From Chitinophagaceae bacterium (lineage in GTDB: Bacteria > Bacteroidota > Bacteroidia > Chitinophagales > Chitinophagaceae), in NCBI GenBank assembly GCA_017998385.1, contig JAGODE010000003.1, forward strand, positions 1-47,098: a stretch of 47,098 nucleotides of DNA. Reading direction: 5' to 3'. How positions within the stretch are numbered: the first letter of the stretch is position 1; each line of letters opens with the position of its first letter. Positions 15,993-24,635 of this stretch are shown piece by piece. Position numbers and translations under genes: made by a program. The notes below the pieces were generated by a model that had not been told where the DNA came from, searched no databases, and saw only the letters and a list, made by a program, of their open reading frames with translations.

Positions 15993-17405
15993 CTATTTAA
16001 CAGCCTCTATATCCGGCCCGCTGGCCGATGATGGCCTGGCTGTATGCCAGAGTTCATCCATTTGTTCAAGTGTTTTATTTCTTGTTTCGGGTACATACTT
16101 TCCTACAAACAGGAATGCCAGCAAACAAAGTACTGCAAAGAGCAGGAAGGGGAAGGCGCCATGAAATGTCTGCTGCAGCCACTTATCGCCGGTGAGTAAA
16201 GGGAAGGTTTGTGACACCACAAAGTTGGCTATCCATTGCACAAACACGGCAAGCGATAAAGCCAGGCTTCGGACTCTGTTGGGAAATATCTCGGCCAACA
16301 ACACCCATACTACAGGACCCCAAGAAATAGAAAAAGAAGCCATGAATAATAAAAGGAAAGGTAAAAGCCAGGCACTGGTAATCTGATAATAAGCCGCTAT
16401 GCCTACAATAGCCAGCGCCACAAACATTCCTGCCGAGCCAACATAAAGTAAGGGTTTGCGGCCCAGTTTATCGACGAGGAAAATAGCGACTATCGTAAAT
16501 ATCATATTTACCACACCCAGCAGGCTTGTTTGCAGCAATGAGCTATCTGTATTGCTGCCAAAACTTTTGAATATTTCAGGAGCATAGTAAAGTATGGCAT
16601 TGATACCGGTAATCTGCTGAAATACGGAAAGGCCAATACCTACCAGCAATGCCAGCCGGAGACTGGGCTGTAATAACGCCCGCCAGCTTGTCTTTTCCTG
16701 GCTTTTCAGCGAATCCTGTATTTGCCGCCCAGTACGTGCCGCTGTTTCTTTAGTATTAAACCGTTCCAGTATGTCAAAAGCCCTGGCCGGTTTGTTTTTC
16801 ATGAGCAGCCATCGGGGGCTTTCAGGAATGAAAAAGAGCAATATCATATACAATACCGAGGGGATGGCCTCCGAACCAAACATCCATCTCCATCCCTTTT
16901 GCAGGTTCCACTCCTCATTGCCCTGCAGGGCTATAAGATAATTCACAAAATAAACAGTGACGATGCCGATTACTATTGCCAGTTGATTATAGGCTACCAG
17001 TGACCCTCTTTTTTCCGGAGGTGCTATCTCGGCTATATACATTGGTACTACCATCGAGGCAATACCCACACCGATGCCGCCGATGATACGATAGATAATA
17101 AATGATGTAAAGCTATCGGGCAGTGCTGTGCCTGCCGAGCAGATGAGGAAGAGAATGGCTGATACTATCATACACCATTTCCTCCCAAAACGTGAGCTAA
17201 GGTAGTCGGCCAGAAGAGCACCGAAAAGACAGCCTACGAGCGCACTTGAAATAGCCCAGCCGGTTTCCAGCGTATTCAGGGAAAAGTAGATAGTGAGATT
17301 TCCGATCGCCCCGGAGATAACAGCTGTATCGTAGCCAAACAGCAGTCCGCCAATGGCGGCTATAAGAGCAATCGGTCGCAGGTTATTGTTGGTCGATGCG
17401 GACAT
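15993..17405 (-). CDS. MFS sugar porter (GLUT/XylE type)
   Basis: A 470-residue inner-membrane transporter with 12 predicted helices. Sugar-porter signatures occur in order: GYDTAVISGAIG in TM1, SSRFGRKW after TM2, PESPRWLL before the central loop, QQITGINAILYY in TM7, DKLGRKPLLY, and PETRNKTLEQMDELW at the C-terminus. It overlaps the start-side gene (17383-18228) by 23 bp and is followed by the GH127-like gene 48 bp later, so it surely belongs to this operon. Import of a monosaccharide by proton symport is expected; the sugar cannot be read from the sequence. Confidence 0.93.
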   Translation of the reverse strand: MSASTNNNLRPIALIAAIGGLLFGYDTAVISGAIGNLTIYFSLNTLETGWAISSALVGCLFGALLADYLSSRFGRKWCMIVSAILFLICSAGTALPDSFTSFIIYRIIGGIGVGIASMVVPMYIAEIAPPEKRGSLVAYNQLAIVIGIVTVYFVNYLIALQGNEEWNLQKGWRWMFGSEAIPSVLYMILLFFIPESPRWLLMKNKPARAFDILERFNTKETAARTGRQIQDSLKSQEKTSWRALLQPSLRLALLVGIGLSVFQQITGINAILYYAPEIFKSFGSNTDSSLLQTSLLGVVNMIFTIVAIFLVDKLGRKPLLYVGSAGMFVALAIVGIAAYYQITSAWLLPFLLLFMASFSISWGPVVWVLLAEIFPNRVRSLALSLAVFVQWIANFVVSQTFPLLTGDKWLQQTFHGAFPFLLFAVLCLLAFLFVGKYVPETRNKTLEQMDELWHTARPSSASGPDIEAVK

Positions 17406-18228
17406 GCAATTGTTTTTTAAGCGTGTTCATTAAGCGGGCATTGATGGCCCATTGATCACCGATAGGTTGTTGTGTAAAGGGCAGCAGGGGCATATAAGGC
17501 CGTGGACCAAATTCCGGACAGATGGTTAGCTGCGGTCGCTGACGGGAGAGGTTGCAATCAACAATCTGCTGCCACCAGTTTATAAAGGTTTTTACATGTT
17601 TAGTCCACTCTGGTGCAAACGGATCGCTAACCTGGGGAGCCTGTTCATGACCCACGCGCGCATGCAGATGAGATACATATGGAAAGATGGCCTTTAATAT
17701 ATGCTGCTGGTCTTCGAGCAGGCTTTCCGATACAGTACACCAGTGGGAAAGATCGGCCGCCAGCTCAAGCTCCGGAAAACGCTGCAGGTAAGGCAACAGG
17801 CTGCTGGCATGAAAAGAAAACCGGCCACGATGAGTTTCATGTACAATGCGTACGCCGGTTTGCCGGGCTACTTTCAGACTGGCTTCGATAATACGGCAGT
17901 TGTCATCAAATGAAAAATGATCCCTGCCGGTATGTGAGTTAATAAAGTCTGGCCTTAATGCGATCAACTCATTAAGCCGTTTTATCATGCGGCTTATATA
18001 CTCATCAACCGTTTCGCTGGCAGGAGGCAAGACCTGCTGGGCTATGAAGATGAATTCCTTTTCGGAACGCAGAAAATCGAGTTCGTAATTGAGCTCCTTA
18101 ATAAATGTCTTCGACTCAGGAACGTTGATTTCGATACCATCAAAAGCCACCTCCTGCACCCGCTCCAGAAATGCGGTTGCGCTCAGCTGCTCCTGCCCCC
18201 AATAGGGGCAAACATATTTTAGTTGCAT
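17383..18228 (-). CDS. Sugar isomerase/epimerase-like TIM-barrel protein
   Basis: A 281-residue xylose-isomerase-like TIM barrel. Metal-binding positions of the family are recognisable: Glu in VHETHRGRFSF, Asp-His in LAADLSHWC, His in VSHLHARVGHEQ and Glu in TICPEFGPRPY. Such proteins isomerise or epimerise sugars and sugar derivatives, or act in inositol-type degradation. It lies 12 bp after the PhyH gene and overlaps the transporter start, so it acts in the same catabolic route. The exact substrate is unknown. A cytoplasmic location is implied by the absence of a signal peptide. Confidence 0.85.
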   Translation of the reverse strand: MQLKYVCPYWGQEQLSATAFLERVQEVAFDGIEINVPESKTFIKELNYELDFLRSEKEFIFIAQQVLPPASETVDEYISRMIKRLNELIALRPDFINSHTGRDHFSFDDNCRIIEASLKVARQTGVRIVHETHRGRFSFHASSLLPYLQRFPELELAADLSHWCTVSESLLEDQQHILKAIFPYVSHLHARVGHEQAPQVSDPFAPEWTKHVKTFINWWQQIVDCNLSRQRPQLTICPEFGPRPYMPLLPFTQQPIGDQWAINARLMNTLKKQLHVRIDQQ

Positions 18229-18240
18229 GAGCAGCTGATA

Positions 18241-19068
18241 TTATGGCTGATACAAAACAGGGTTGATAGGACTGTTGATAATCTCACCAACGGTCGCTCC
18301 GGGGCACCAGGTATTCCAGTCATGTTCCTGATTTTTATTCTCCGGCTTCTTCAGTATCATATCGCGATCCATATAGATGATGGTCATCACCTTTCTCATC
18401 TCGTTGGTACTATTGGCACCGGCGCGGTGAAATACCCAGCCCGAGTGAAAACTTACTTCGCCCAGGTCAAACGGTTCAATAATATGTTTGAAATCAGTAA
18501 CACGCAGGCGTTGCTGAATAATGGTTTCGCTTTCGTCACCAATAGCCAGCTCGCGCCCCTCCACTATCTGGTGGCTGGCTGCGCTGAACTCCAGCGGCCC
18601 CATTTCGAGGGGTGTGGCCTGCAGGGGAATCCAGGCAGTAACGGTCTTATCGCTTTGCAGTGGCCAGTAGTACTGATCGGCATGCCAGGGAGTAATACCC
18701 CCGCCAGCTTCTTTGTACAATGCCTGGTCATGATACAGTCTCACACCTTCTACCTGCATCAGATCGGCCGCTATTTTAGCGATGCGCCGGCTAAATACCA
18801 GTGCTTTTATACGTTCATCTTCGCGCCACAAATTAAAGAGCTGCAGAAAAGCCTTTCCATAGGTATCCCGCTCTTCGAGTTTTTGAGTAGCCGTATTAAG
18901 CGCTGTTACCCTTGCGGAGATTACTTCATTAAAGTAGGCGAGGGTGGGCGCATCGAGCACCTCTTTGAGTTTGATATAACGATTGGTTTGGTAGTACGCG
19001 ATCTGATCATCGCTAAGCGCATAAGGAGCATCCAGCGCTTGCTGAATAGTAGCAGGTATGGCAGACAT
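18241..19068 (-). CDS. Phytanoyl-CoA dioxygenase (PhyH)-family Fe(II)/2-oxoglutarate oxygenase
   Basis: A 275-residue oxygenase. The iron triad is visible as the H-x-D pair in TPWHADQYYW and the distal His in FHSGWVFHRAGAN, which also carries the downstream Arg for 2-oxoglutarate. The ATG at 19068 is preferred over one at 19110, because a TATGTTTG promoter box lies between them. This is the first gene of the reverse operon and is divergent from the AraC regulator. PhyH proteins beside sugar isomerases and AraC regulators are common in Bacteroidota. Oxidation of a sugar-linked group is the likely job, but this is inferred from context. Confidence 0.88.
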   Translation of the reverse strand: MSAIPATIQQALDAPYALSDDQIAYYQTNRYIKLKEVLDAPTLAYFNEVISARVTALNTATQKLEERDTYGKAFLQLFNLWREDERIKALVFSRRIAKIAADLMQVEGVRLYHDQALYKEAGGGITPWHADQYYWPLQSDKTVTAWIPLQATPLEMGPLEFSAASHQIVEGRELAIGDESETIIQQRLRVTDFKHIIEPFDLGEVSFHSGWVFHRAGANSTNEMRKVMTIIYMDRDMILKKPENKNQEHDWNTWCPGATVGEIINSPINPVLYQP

Positions 19069-19083
19069 ATCGTATAGTTTATA

Positions 19084-19091
19084 CAAACATA
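19084..19091 (-). promoter_or_regulatory. -7 box (TATGTTTG) of the PhyH-to-amylase operon
   Basis: On the reverse strand TATGTTTG fits TAnnTTTG exactly, 15 nt before the PhyH start codon. A possible TTG element lies 16 nt further upstream, shorter than the normal spacing. The 142-bp gap to the divergent AraC-family gene is where that regulator would act. Confidence 0.5.
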
Positions 19092-19210
19092 GACCAGCTG
19101 TCAGCGACAATCAGGCACAACAATGCAAATACTAACACTATATTGACTAAATTTGAACACATAGTAAAATTTCAGGATTATATTGTATGCATTATTAATA
19201 AACAAGAGAT

Positions 19211-20062
19211 TTGAAAGCAGCCTATGAAGATATAGACAGTAAAAAAGGGGATGCGTCTTTCCTCGCTTATGAGCTAAACGTTCCTTATTTTCCTTTCAAG
19301 TGGCATTATCATCCGGAATATGAGCTGACGTTGATAATAAAGGGAAGCGGCAAACGAATGGTAGGCGACAGTCATATGAACTTCGAAGCCGGCGATCTGG
19401 TACTCATCGGCCCCGATATGCCTCATACCTGGGTGAGTGATGATCAGCGCAAACGAAACCGGTCGAGTGCAATTGTGATACAATTCAGTGAGCAGTTTAT
19501 AGGATCCCTGCTGCAGCCGGTTGAGCTGGCAGCAATAAGCCGGCTGCTGGCCGACTCTGCCGACGGTCTCTTTTTTACGCAACAGTCTACTAAAAAGATC
19601 CGCGACCAGGTGCAGGCACTGCCTTCAAAGCAAGGAGTGGAAAAGATCACCGCCTTATTAATTATACTCGATCAACTGGCCGCTCAGCGAAAAAGCCGGC
19701 TGGCCTCTCCTTATTATACCGGGGTAAAGGGGAAAGAAAATGAACATCGCCTCAATAAAGTGTGCCGCTATCTGCAAAAACATGCCAGTGAAAAACTAAG
19801 TGTGAAAAGCGCCGCTTCGCTGATTCATTTATCCGACAGCGCCTTTTGTAAATTCTTTAAACGGGCTACGGGCAAGACGTTCTCTGATTACCTCAACGAA
19901 ATAAGAATAGGTCTCGCCTGTCAGCAATTGAGCGAATCGGATAAGCCGGTAGCCGGTATTGCCTACGAATGTGGATTTGAAAGCCTCACGTATTTCAACC
20001 GGGTCTTTTTAAAAAAGAAAGGTGTTACGCCAAGGGCATTTAGAAAAGACTATCAGCGCTGA
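19211..20062 (+). CDS. AraC-family regulator with cupin sensor domain
   Basis: A 283-residue regulator. The N-terminal cupin has WHYHPEYELTLIIKGSG, the metal/sugar-pocket strand, and GDLVLIGPDMPHTW. The C-terminal pair of helix-turn-helix units starts near LNKVCRYLQKHASEKLSVKSA and ends with the family signature AYECGFESLTYFNRVF..GVTPRAF. The only start covering the conserved N-terminus is TTG at 19211, since a stop lies just upstream at 19199. Divergent from the PhyH/isomerase/porter/GH operon, it is very probably its sugar-responsive activator. Confidence 0.9.
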   Translation: MKAAYEDIDSKKGDASFLAYELNVPYFPFKWHYHPEYELTLIIKGSGKRMVGDSHMNFEAGDLVLIGPDMPHTWVSDDQRKRNRSSAIVIQFSEQFIGSLLQPVELAAISRLLADSADGLFFTQQSTKKIRDQVQALPSKQGVEKITALLIILDQLAAQRKSRLASPYYTGVKGKENEHRLNKVCRYLQKHASEKLSVKSAASLIHLSDSAFCKFFKRATGKTFSDYLNEIRIGLACQQLSESDKPVAGIAYECGFESLTYFNRVFLKKKGVTPRAFRKDYQR

Positions 20063-20127
20063 GAAATATCGGTTTCGCCAGTAACAAAGCTTGTTTCTTA
20101 ATCCCTGATCAGTAACAGAAGACCAGG

Positions 20128-20274
20128 TCATTTTTTTTCAAACAGTTTCTCCAGCGCTTTCTCCAGTTTTGGCCCCCGCAGGTTTTTGTCAATGATGCGC
20201 CCCTCGGGGTCGAACAGAAAATTTTTAGGGATACTGGTGACCCGGTACATTTTTTTGACCCTGCCTATAGCTGC
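20128..20274 (-). pseudogene. C-terminal remnant of a second TlpA-like thioredoxin gene
   Basis: Directly after the stop codon of the upstream TlpA-like gene, in the same frame, the DNA encodes KKMYRVTSIPKNFLFDPEGR and then a helix of the form LRGPKLEKALEKLFEKK before a stop at 20128. This is the cis-Pro strand and last helix of a TlpA/AhpC-type redoxin. Nothing of the signal peptide or CxxC half is present. It is best explained as the tail left when two tandem tlpA paralogues recombined or one was deleted. Translation would need read-through or an internal start. Confidence 0.75.
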
Positions 20275-21633
20275 TTATTTTTTCAGCAGTTTCATCAGCA
20301 GTTCATATACTTCCCCCGGCCGTTCGGTTCGTTTGTACAGAATTTTTCCTTCGCGGTCAACAATGGCATAATGAGGAATACCATTTATACCAAAGAGTGC
20401 ATTCGCCTCTTTTATCAGCTGGTCGTTTAGCAGGTAATGTTCGCCTTTTATATTCAGTTGTTCACGGGCTTTTTGCCAGGCTTTTTCTTTATCATTATAG
20501 CCAAAATAGATAAAAACAATCTCTTCGGTTTTGAGTTTTTCTTTCAGCCGGGCAGCATTGGGCATTTCAGTTCGGCAGGGGGCGCACCAGCTCGCCCAGA
20601 AATCTACATAGATTATTTTTCCGCTGTATTTTTTAAAAATCCCGGCAAATGAGTTGCCGGCAGCAATAGCCTGGCCCGTTACAGCCGGATCTGCATAATC
20701 TTTCCGGGCATTTGTGATCAGCCCCTTCAATCGGGTATTTTGCACAAGCTGGTCATAACGGGCAAACACAGGGTTGTAAATACTATCCGCATCCTTTATA
20801 AAAAATGCCATCAGCCTGGAGAGATAGACCTCCCGTGTATTACCGGTCAGTGTGCTGTGTTGGGCAAAATTGAACAGGTTGGTTTTGTTGGGAGCTTCCC
20901 CGCTCTGTGCTTTGAATTTTTTATACATAAAAAAACTCACAAGGTCATTGTATGCTGTTGTATGCAGGGCTGCATATTCATCCTCCATTCCCAGCTCCAG
21001 CAGTTTTGACAAGGTGTTAGTATCTACTGAGTCCCTGTTTTTGATATTTTCCACTAATGTTCTTTCATAAGGTTCGTACGTATATTTTGAGTAAAGCCAT
21101 TTGTAATAATCAGCTGATAGCTGACAGGCTTGCCGATACTGATCAAGTACATTTTTTTTGAAAACAGCATATGCTTTCCGGCTCTGCAATACACTGTCTG
21201 TACTTTTGCCTCTGATACTACCCAGATATTGCTCTCTCGCCTTTTTGATTATAGCTGTATCGGCATAACGTGAATAATTGAAATCAGCAGCGTTTCTACC
21301 GGTAGCAAACAGAGGGGCTGCCTGGGAAAAGTCGGCTATGAGTTGCTGATCTTTCCCTTTAATAAGATCAAAAAACTGGTAGCCGTTTTCCGCTTTGATC
21401 ATCCAGGAGCCAATGTCTTCTTCTGGTACTGTAACATTAAAAGAATGGTTCCTGTCTATGACCACCTTTACCTGCTTATCGCGCCAGGTCTGCGTGATGT
21501 TGTGAAAACCACCCTGCTCGGCAATATAGAAAACGGAATCTGTGTAGTTTTTGGCAGTCCCTGATATTTGTACCTGTGCCTGAACATGATACACAGGCCA
21601 CAAAAAAAAGAGTATAGCAGAGTATGTACGCAT
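20275..21633 (-). CDS. TlpA-like thioredoxin-fold envelope oxidoreductase
   Basis: A 452-residue protein with a signal peptide (AILFFLWPVYHVQAQ). An N-terminal beta domain of about 110 residues resembles DUF4369-type regions, followed by a helical middle. The C-terminal redoxin domain has VDFWASWCAPCRTEMP with a dithiol CxxC and the cis-Pro loop INGIPHYAIVDREG. It should act in the periplasm, facing the membrane, reducing or exchanging protein disulfides. The cluster upstream makes Cys-rich secreted peptides, which could be clients. No lipobox cysteine is visible in the signal region. Confidence 0.88.
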   Translation of the reverse strand: MRTYSAILFFLWPVYHVQAQVQISGTAKNYTDSVFYIAEQGGFHNITQTWRDKQVKVVIDRNHSFNVTVPEEDIGSWMIKAENGYQFFDLIKGKDQQLIADFSQAAPLFATGRNAADFNYSRYADTAIIKKAREQYLGSIRGKSTDSVLQSRKAYAVFKKNVLDQYRQACQLSADYYKWLYSKYTYEPYERTLVENIKNRDSVDTNTLSKLLELGMEDEYAALHTTAYNDLVSFFMYKKFKAQSGEAPNKTNLFNFAQHSTLTGNTREVYLSRLMAFFIKDADSIYNPVFARYDQLVQNTRLKGLITNARKDYADPAVTGQAIAAGNSFAGIFKKYSGKIIYVDFWASWCAPCRTEMPNAARLKEKLKTEEIVFIYFGYNDKEKAWQKAREQLNIKGEHYLLNDQLIKEANALFGINGIPHYAIVDREGKILYKRTERPGEVYELLMKLLKK

Positions 21634-21954
21634 AGTTTATTTCAAGTATTATCCGGCGTAGCTGCAACATCAAAACCACTGTTGAGATAATGAAAGATAA
21701 TACTTTATTATTAATAACTAAATATTTAGTCGTACCAGGCCGGCTAAATACAGTCCTCTTCTTTGGTTACCCGGTTCTCCGGATCAGTTTGGTCCGGGCG
21801 TGCCGAGAAGCTTAGTTTTAAACAGCGTTCAAAATCACCTGTAAGTAATTAATCAGGGAAAACGATTCCCGGAATTAGTTTTCGCCCGACGGCCGTAGTT
21901 TCTGGATTTACCGGCAAAACGTTTTACTGAACTGAGTGAAATCATCAGCAAGGC
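21634..21954. other. 321-bp intergenic region without a gene
   Basis: I see no coding sequence. It contains a perfect 14-bp palindrome ACTAAATATTTAGT at 21717-21730 and a small GGGAA/TTCCC hairpin at 21856-21870. The palindrome could be an operator for the TlpA-like gene transcribed away from it, but no regulator is linked to it. Confidence 0.5.
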
Positions 21955-23082
21955 CTATTTGAGCCATAACCTGCATAAGACGTACCCTCCCTGGAGTAGC
22001 CATTGCTTCTGCTGGTTGGGCAGAGAAGCATAGTCTTTTTCATTAAACTCGCCGGGGTATATAATGGAAACGAGTTGGCTGCCATTAAAATCCCCTATGT
22101 ACTTCAGTGGGCTGGAACGGTTGGGGTCTTCCAGATAAATAGTATTTGATGCGCGGTCAAGATAAAAAAACCGAAACCGGCGTTTATCCCAAATTTTGCC
22201 CAACGCAAACTGGTCATTGATAAACGTAAAATCGGTCAGCAGTCGGTAATGGGAATATTTGGGAAGATTAGCTTCAATATTCTTTTTGTCTTCACCCGGC
22301 ACATTCATGTCTCCAAAGTCGAAATAATAAACTGCCGTCAGATCGCCACCGGGAGAAAGTATATAAACTGAATTTTCAATTGGGCGGTTGAAATATATCT
22401 TATCTGCAGCCGGAAGAAAACGGTACCCTTTGATCCAGTAAGTATGATCCACCTCATCGTTGTATTTCAGATACTTCTTTTTTACATGCAAAAGTGAATC
22501 AGTCTGTATGAGCTTTTCGCCTTTATTGTATCTGCTGTTCCAGGAAGAGAGGCTCAGAAGAAAATTGCCATTGCTCATCGGGTAAATAATATCCGTCTCA
22601 AAAGGCAGATTTTTTTTGTAGAGTAGGTTATACGAAGGGCTGTAGCAAAGCAGTCGTTCATTTTTCCCATCAAGCAGGTATAAATTTTCTTGCTGGTCTA
22701 CCTCAAAATCAGCGATACGGGCATAATCATTTTTGCCGGAAAAAATATGCTGTAGTGCTCCGGTAGAGTCATATACAGCTATAACAGCCTTACGCTGATC
22801 CAGTATATATATCTTTCCCGATCGGGAGATTATCTTATTTACCAGAATAAAACTGCTATCACTCTGCTGCAGGTTTATGTACGCGGTTTTTTCCACATAC
22901 TTATGAAAAAAGGAGTCGAAGGTTGCTTCCTTCATGCGGGCAAATGAGATGGTGTCGGCAGGTGGTAATGTCACTCTGTTAAATGTATCGGCAACTTCGG
23001 TTTCTGGCTGATTTTTGCAGCCGGCTATGAGGCTGGCAATGATGGCGAAAAAGAAACTTATAGAAGAGAAATGTTTAATCAT
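21955..23082 (-). CDS. 6-bladed beta-propeller lipoprotein
   Basis: About 375 residues starting at the ATG at 23082 (a GTG lies 9 bp further upstream). The signal peptide ends in a lipobox ASLIAGC, so it is lipid-anchored. The rest consists of propeller blades with repeated features such as RSGKIYILDQRKAVIAVYDS and FEVDQQENLYLLDGKNERLL. This is the NHL/TolB-like 6-bladed group that in Bacteroidota is typically found beside NVEALA-type peptides, exactly as here. The propeller probably binds a peptide or glycan at the cell surface or in the periplasm. Confidence 0.85.
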   Translation of the reverse strand: MIKHFSSISFFFAIIASLIAGCKNQPETEVADTFNRVTLPPADTISFARMKEATFDSFFHKYVEKTAYINLQQSDSSFILVNKIISRSGKIYILDQRKAVIAVYDSTGALQHIFSGKNDYARIADFEVDQQENLYLLDGKNERLLCYSPSYNLLYKKNLPFETDIIYPMSNGNFLLSLSSWNSRYNKGEKLIQTDSLLHVKKKYLKYNDEVDHTYWIKGYRFLPAADKIYFNRPIENSVYILSPGGDLTAVYYFDFGDMNVPGEDKKNIEANLPKYSHYRLLTDFTFINDQFALGKIWDKRRFRFFYLDRASNTIYLEDPNRSSPLKYIGDFNGSQLVSIIYPGEFNEKDYASLPNQQKQWLLQGGYVLCRLWLK

Positions 23083-23131
23083 ATGCTGCACATAAAAAGT
23101 AAAAGCAAATCATCATACGTCTGAAGCAAAA

Positions 23132-23162
23132 CAGGGGGCTACAGACCTGTGTGAGCCCCCTG
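23132..23162 (-). terminator. Intrinsic terminator after the first NVEALA-like peptide gene
   Basis: On the reverse strand CAGGGGGCT pairs with AGCCCCCTG around a 13-nt loop, and the next bases are TTTTGCTT. It lies 13 bp after the peptide stop codon and before the propeller gene, so part of the transcription should stop here. That would favour high peptide and low propeller expression. Confidence 0.7.
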
Positions 23163-23174
23163 AAAAAGTAACCT

Positions 23175-23423
23175 TTATTTTACCTGTTCTACGCTAGAGT
23201 TGCAACCCACGTTGTCAGAGCAGGCGTAAGCGTTGGATGATTTGCACTCACCCGATTCTTTAGGACCGGTGCATTTGCCACCAGATCCGGTTCCGGTCAG
23301 CGCAGTGGCATTGGCATCTACAGAAGCATCGGCTGCCCGGCTGCTAAATGGGTTTGAAAGCAAAGAAACGGTAAGAAATGTAGCTACCACGAAGGAGCCA
23401 ATAGCAAGAAAATTCTTTCTCAT
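23175..23423 (-). CDS. Cys-rich NVEALA-like secreted peptide (paralogue A)
   Basis: 82 residues from the ATG at 23423. An N-terminal hydrophobic export segment (FLAIGSFVVATFLTVSLL) is followed by a short spacer with SVDANATAL, an NVEAL-like motif, then a GG pair and a Cys-rich tail KCTGPKESGEC...NAYACSDNVGCNSS with four cysteines. The tail is very similar to that of the peptide at 23686-23931. NVEALA-family peptides are known from Bacteroides near propeller lipoproteins; their function is unsettled. Two disulfides or metal/lipid attachment are possible. Confidence 0.8.
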   Translation of the reverse strand: MRKNFLAIGSFVVATFLTVSLLSNPFSSRAADASVDANATALTGTGSGGKCTGPKESGECKSSNAYACSDNVGCNSSVEQVK

Positions 23424-23685
23424 AAAATAAATTTTAATGGTAATGAATAGGTTCATTCTGTATATATCATTTCAACAGAGTGGGCAAGTAGCCCTTGTAA
23501 AAGGATGCTTATACATCTGTAGCTGTTACCTCCTTTTTTCTGATTTATTAAAATGTTCTGGTATGTGCATACACTATCATTATCCGACTGGTATTAGCCG
23601 GCTCTTTGCTGAACCGATACAGTTAGCCTGGCATACACAGTGTGAGCCGTGCATAGAAAAGAAGTCACATATCCGGACTGATTTG

Positions 23686-23931
23686 TTACTCAGTTTTCTG
23701 AGCTGTAGAGTTACATCCCGTAAGATCAGAGCATTTATATGCATTCTCACAGCGGCATTCGCCATTCTGTTTGGGTCCCGTACATTCTCCCCCACTTGTA
23801 TTTCGTAAAGCTTCAGCATTCTCCGCCTGCACCATGTCGGCAGCGCTTGATTTAAATGGGTTGACCATAAGAGTCAGTACCAGAAGCATGGCGGCTACGC
23901 TCATGCCAATAGAATAGATGTTTTTTTTCAT
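23686..23931 (-). CDS. Cys-rich NVEALA-like secreted peptide (paralogue B)
   Basis: 81 residues beginning MKKNIYSIGMSVAAMLL. The motif QAENAEALRNTSGG is a closer match to NVEALA than in paralogue A, and the tail ECTGPKQNGECRCENAY..CSDLTGCNS has five cysteines, four at the same places as in A. The signal region also keeps NPF.S.AAD in common with A. The 262-bp gap to paralogue A contains no gene I can support. Together they look like a recent duplication whose mature parts stayed under selection. Confidence 0.82.
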   Translation of the reverse strand: MKKNIYSIGMSVAAMLLVLTLMVNPFKSSAADMVQAENAEALRNTSGGECTGPKQNGECRCENAYKCSDLTGCNSTAQKTE

Positions 23932-24026
23932 ACAGAAAGGTTTTAATGAATGATAAAAATTTGCTGTTTGTTAGCGTATTAATCTGTTTCGGTTTTGCTA
24001 CCGCAGGCCCGTCAAGCCAAACCCCT

Positions 24027-24635
24027 TTAGTCACTCTTTTTGCCCGGAGTCAGGTTACCCCCAATAATGTCCATATACATTTTATATATATTCTCATTTA
24101 GTGTTGGATTCCCGACCAGTACCACTTCATCCTTTTCATTCAGAATAAAACACTGATATACCATCTGGCGCGGAAGTTTATTCGTTCTGTTTAGCAGGTC
24201 TGCTTTATCGATGTATACTTTTTCTCTGAAATTCTCCTTTTTAAACAAGTCGGCCAGGTTATCTCCCATACGTGGGTTAAAGTAAAAATGGTAGCTCATA
24301 AGGCCGGGGTTTCTGGCATTCGATTCTGCTATTATCTTTTTCCATTCGTCGATACGGAGATCACAGCTTACACAACCGGTAGAGTCTGTGTACAGAAGTA
24401 CTTTATACCGTGTGGCTGCAGATTCGCAGTCAACCAGGTCGCCGAGACTGCTGCACGGGATTCCATTGGGTAGAATGATCTTTTTACCCATCCACTCTTT
24501 TACCACCATAGAAGCTTCATCTGCAGCAGCTGATTTACACCCCATTTCAGCCCATAGCATCATGAGCACCGCTATACAGAGCATGCCGGTTCTGAGTCCA
24601 GTAGCCGTTTTATTCAGTACGTATTTCTCCATCAT
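24027..24635 (-). CDS. Thioredoxin-like lipoprotein with CVSC site
   Basis: About 202 residues from the ATG at 24635, overlapping the end of the upstream barrel gene by 26 bp. The hydrophobic N-terminus ends in AEMGC, a lipobox. The core has YKVLLYTDSTGCVSCDLRIDEW, the redoxin strand and CxxC of the small TlpA/DUF-type lipoproteins found in Bacteroidota peptide clusters, and ends with a FILNEKDEVVLVGNP strand. It is probably a periplasm-facing thiol protein acting with the barrel and the Cys-rich peptides next to it. Confidence 0.75.
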   Translation of the reverse strand: MMEKYVLNKTATGLRTGMLCIAVLMMLWAEMGCKSAAADEASMVVKEWMGKKIILPNGIPCSSLGDLVDCESAATRYKVLLYTDSTGCVSCDLRIDEWKKIIAESNARNPGLMSYHFYFNPRMGDNLADLFKKENFREKVYIDKADLLNRTNKLPRQMVYQCFILNEKDEVVLVGNPTLNENIYKMYMDIIGGNLTPGKKSD

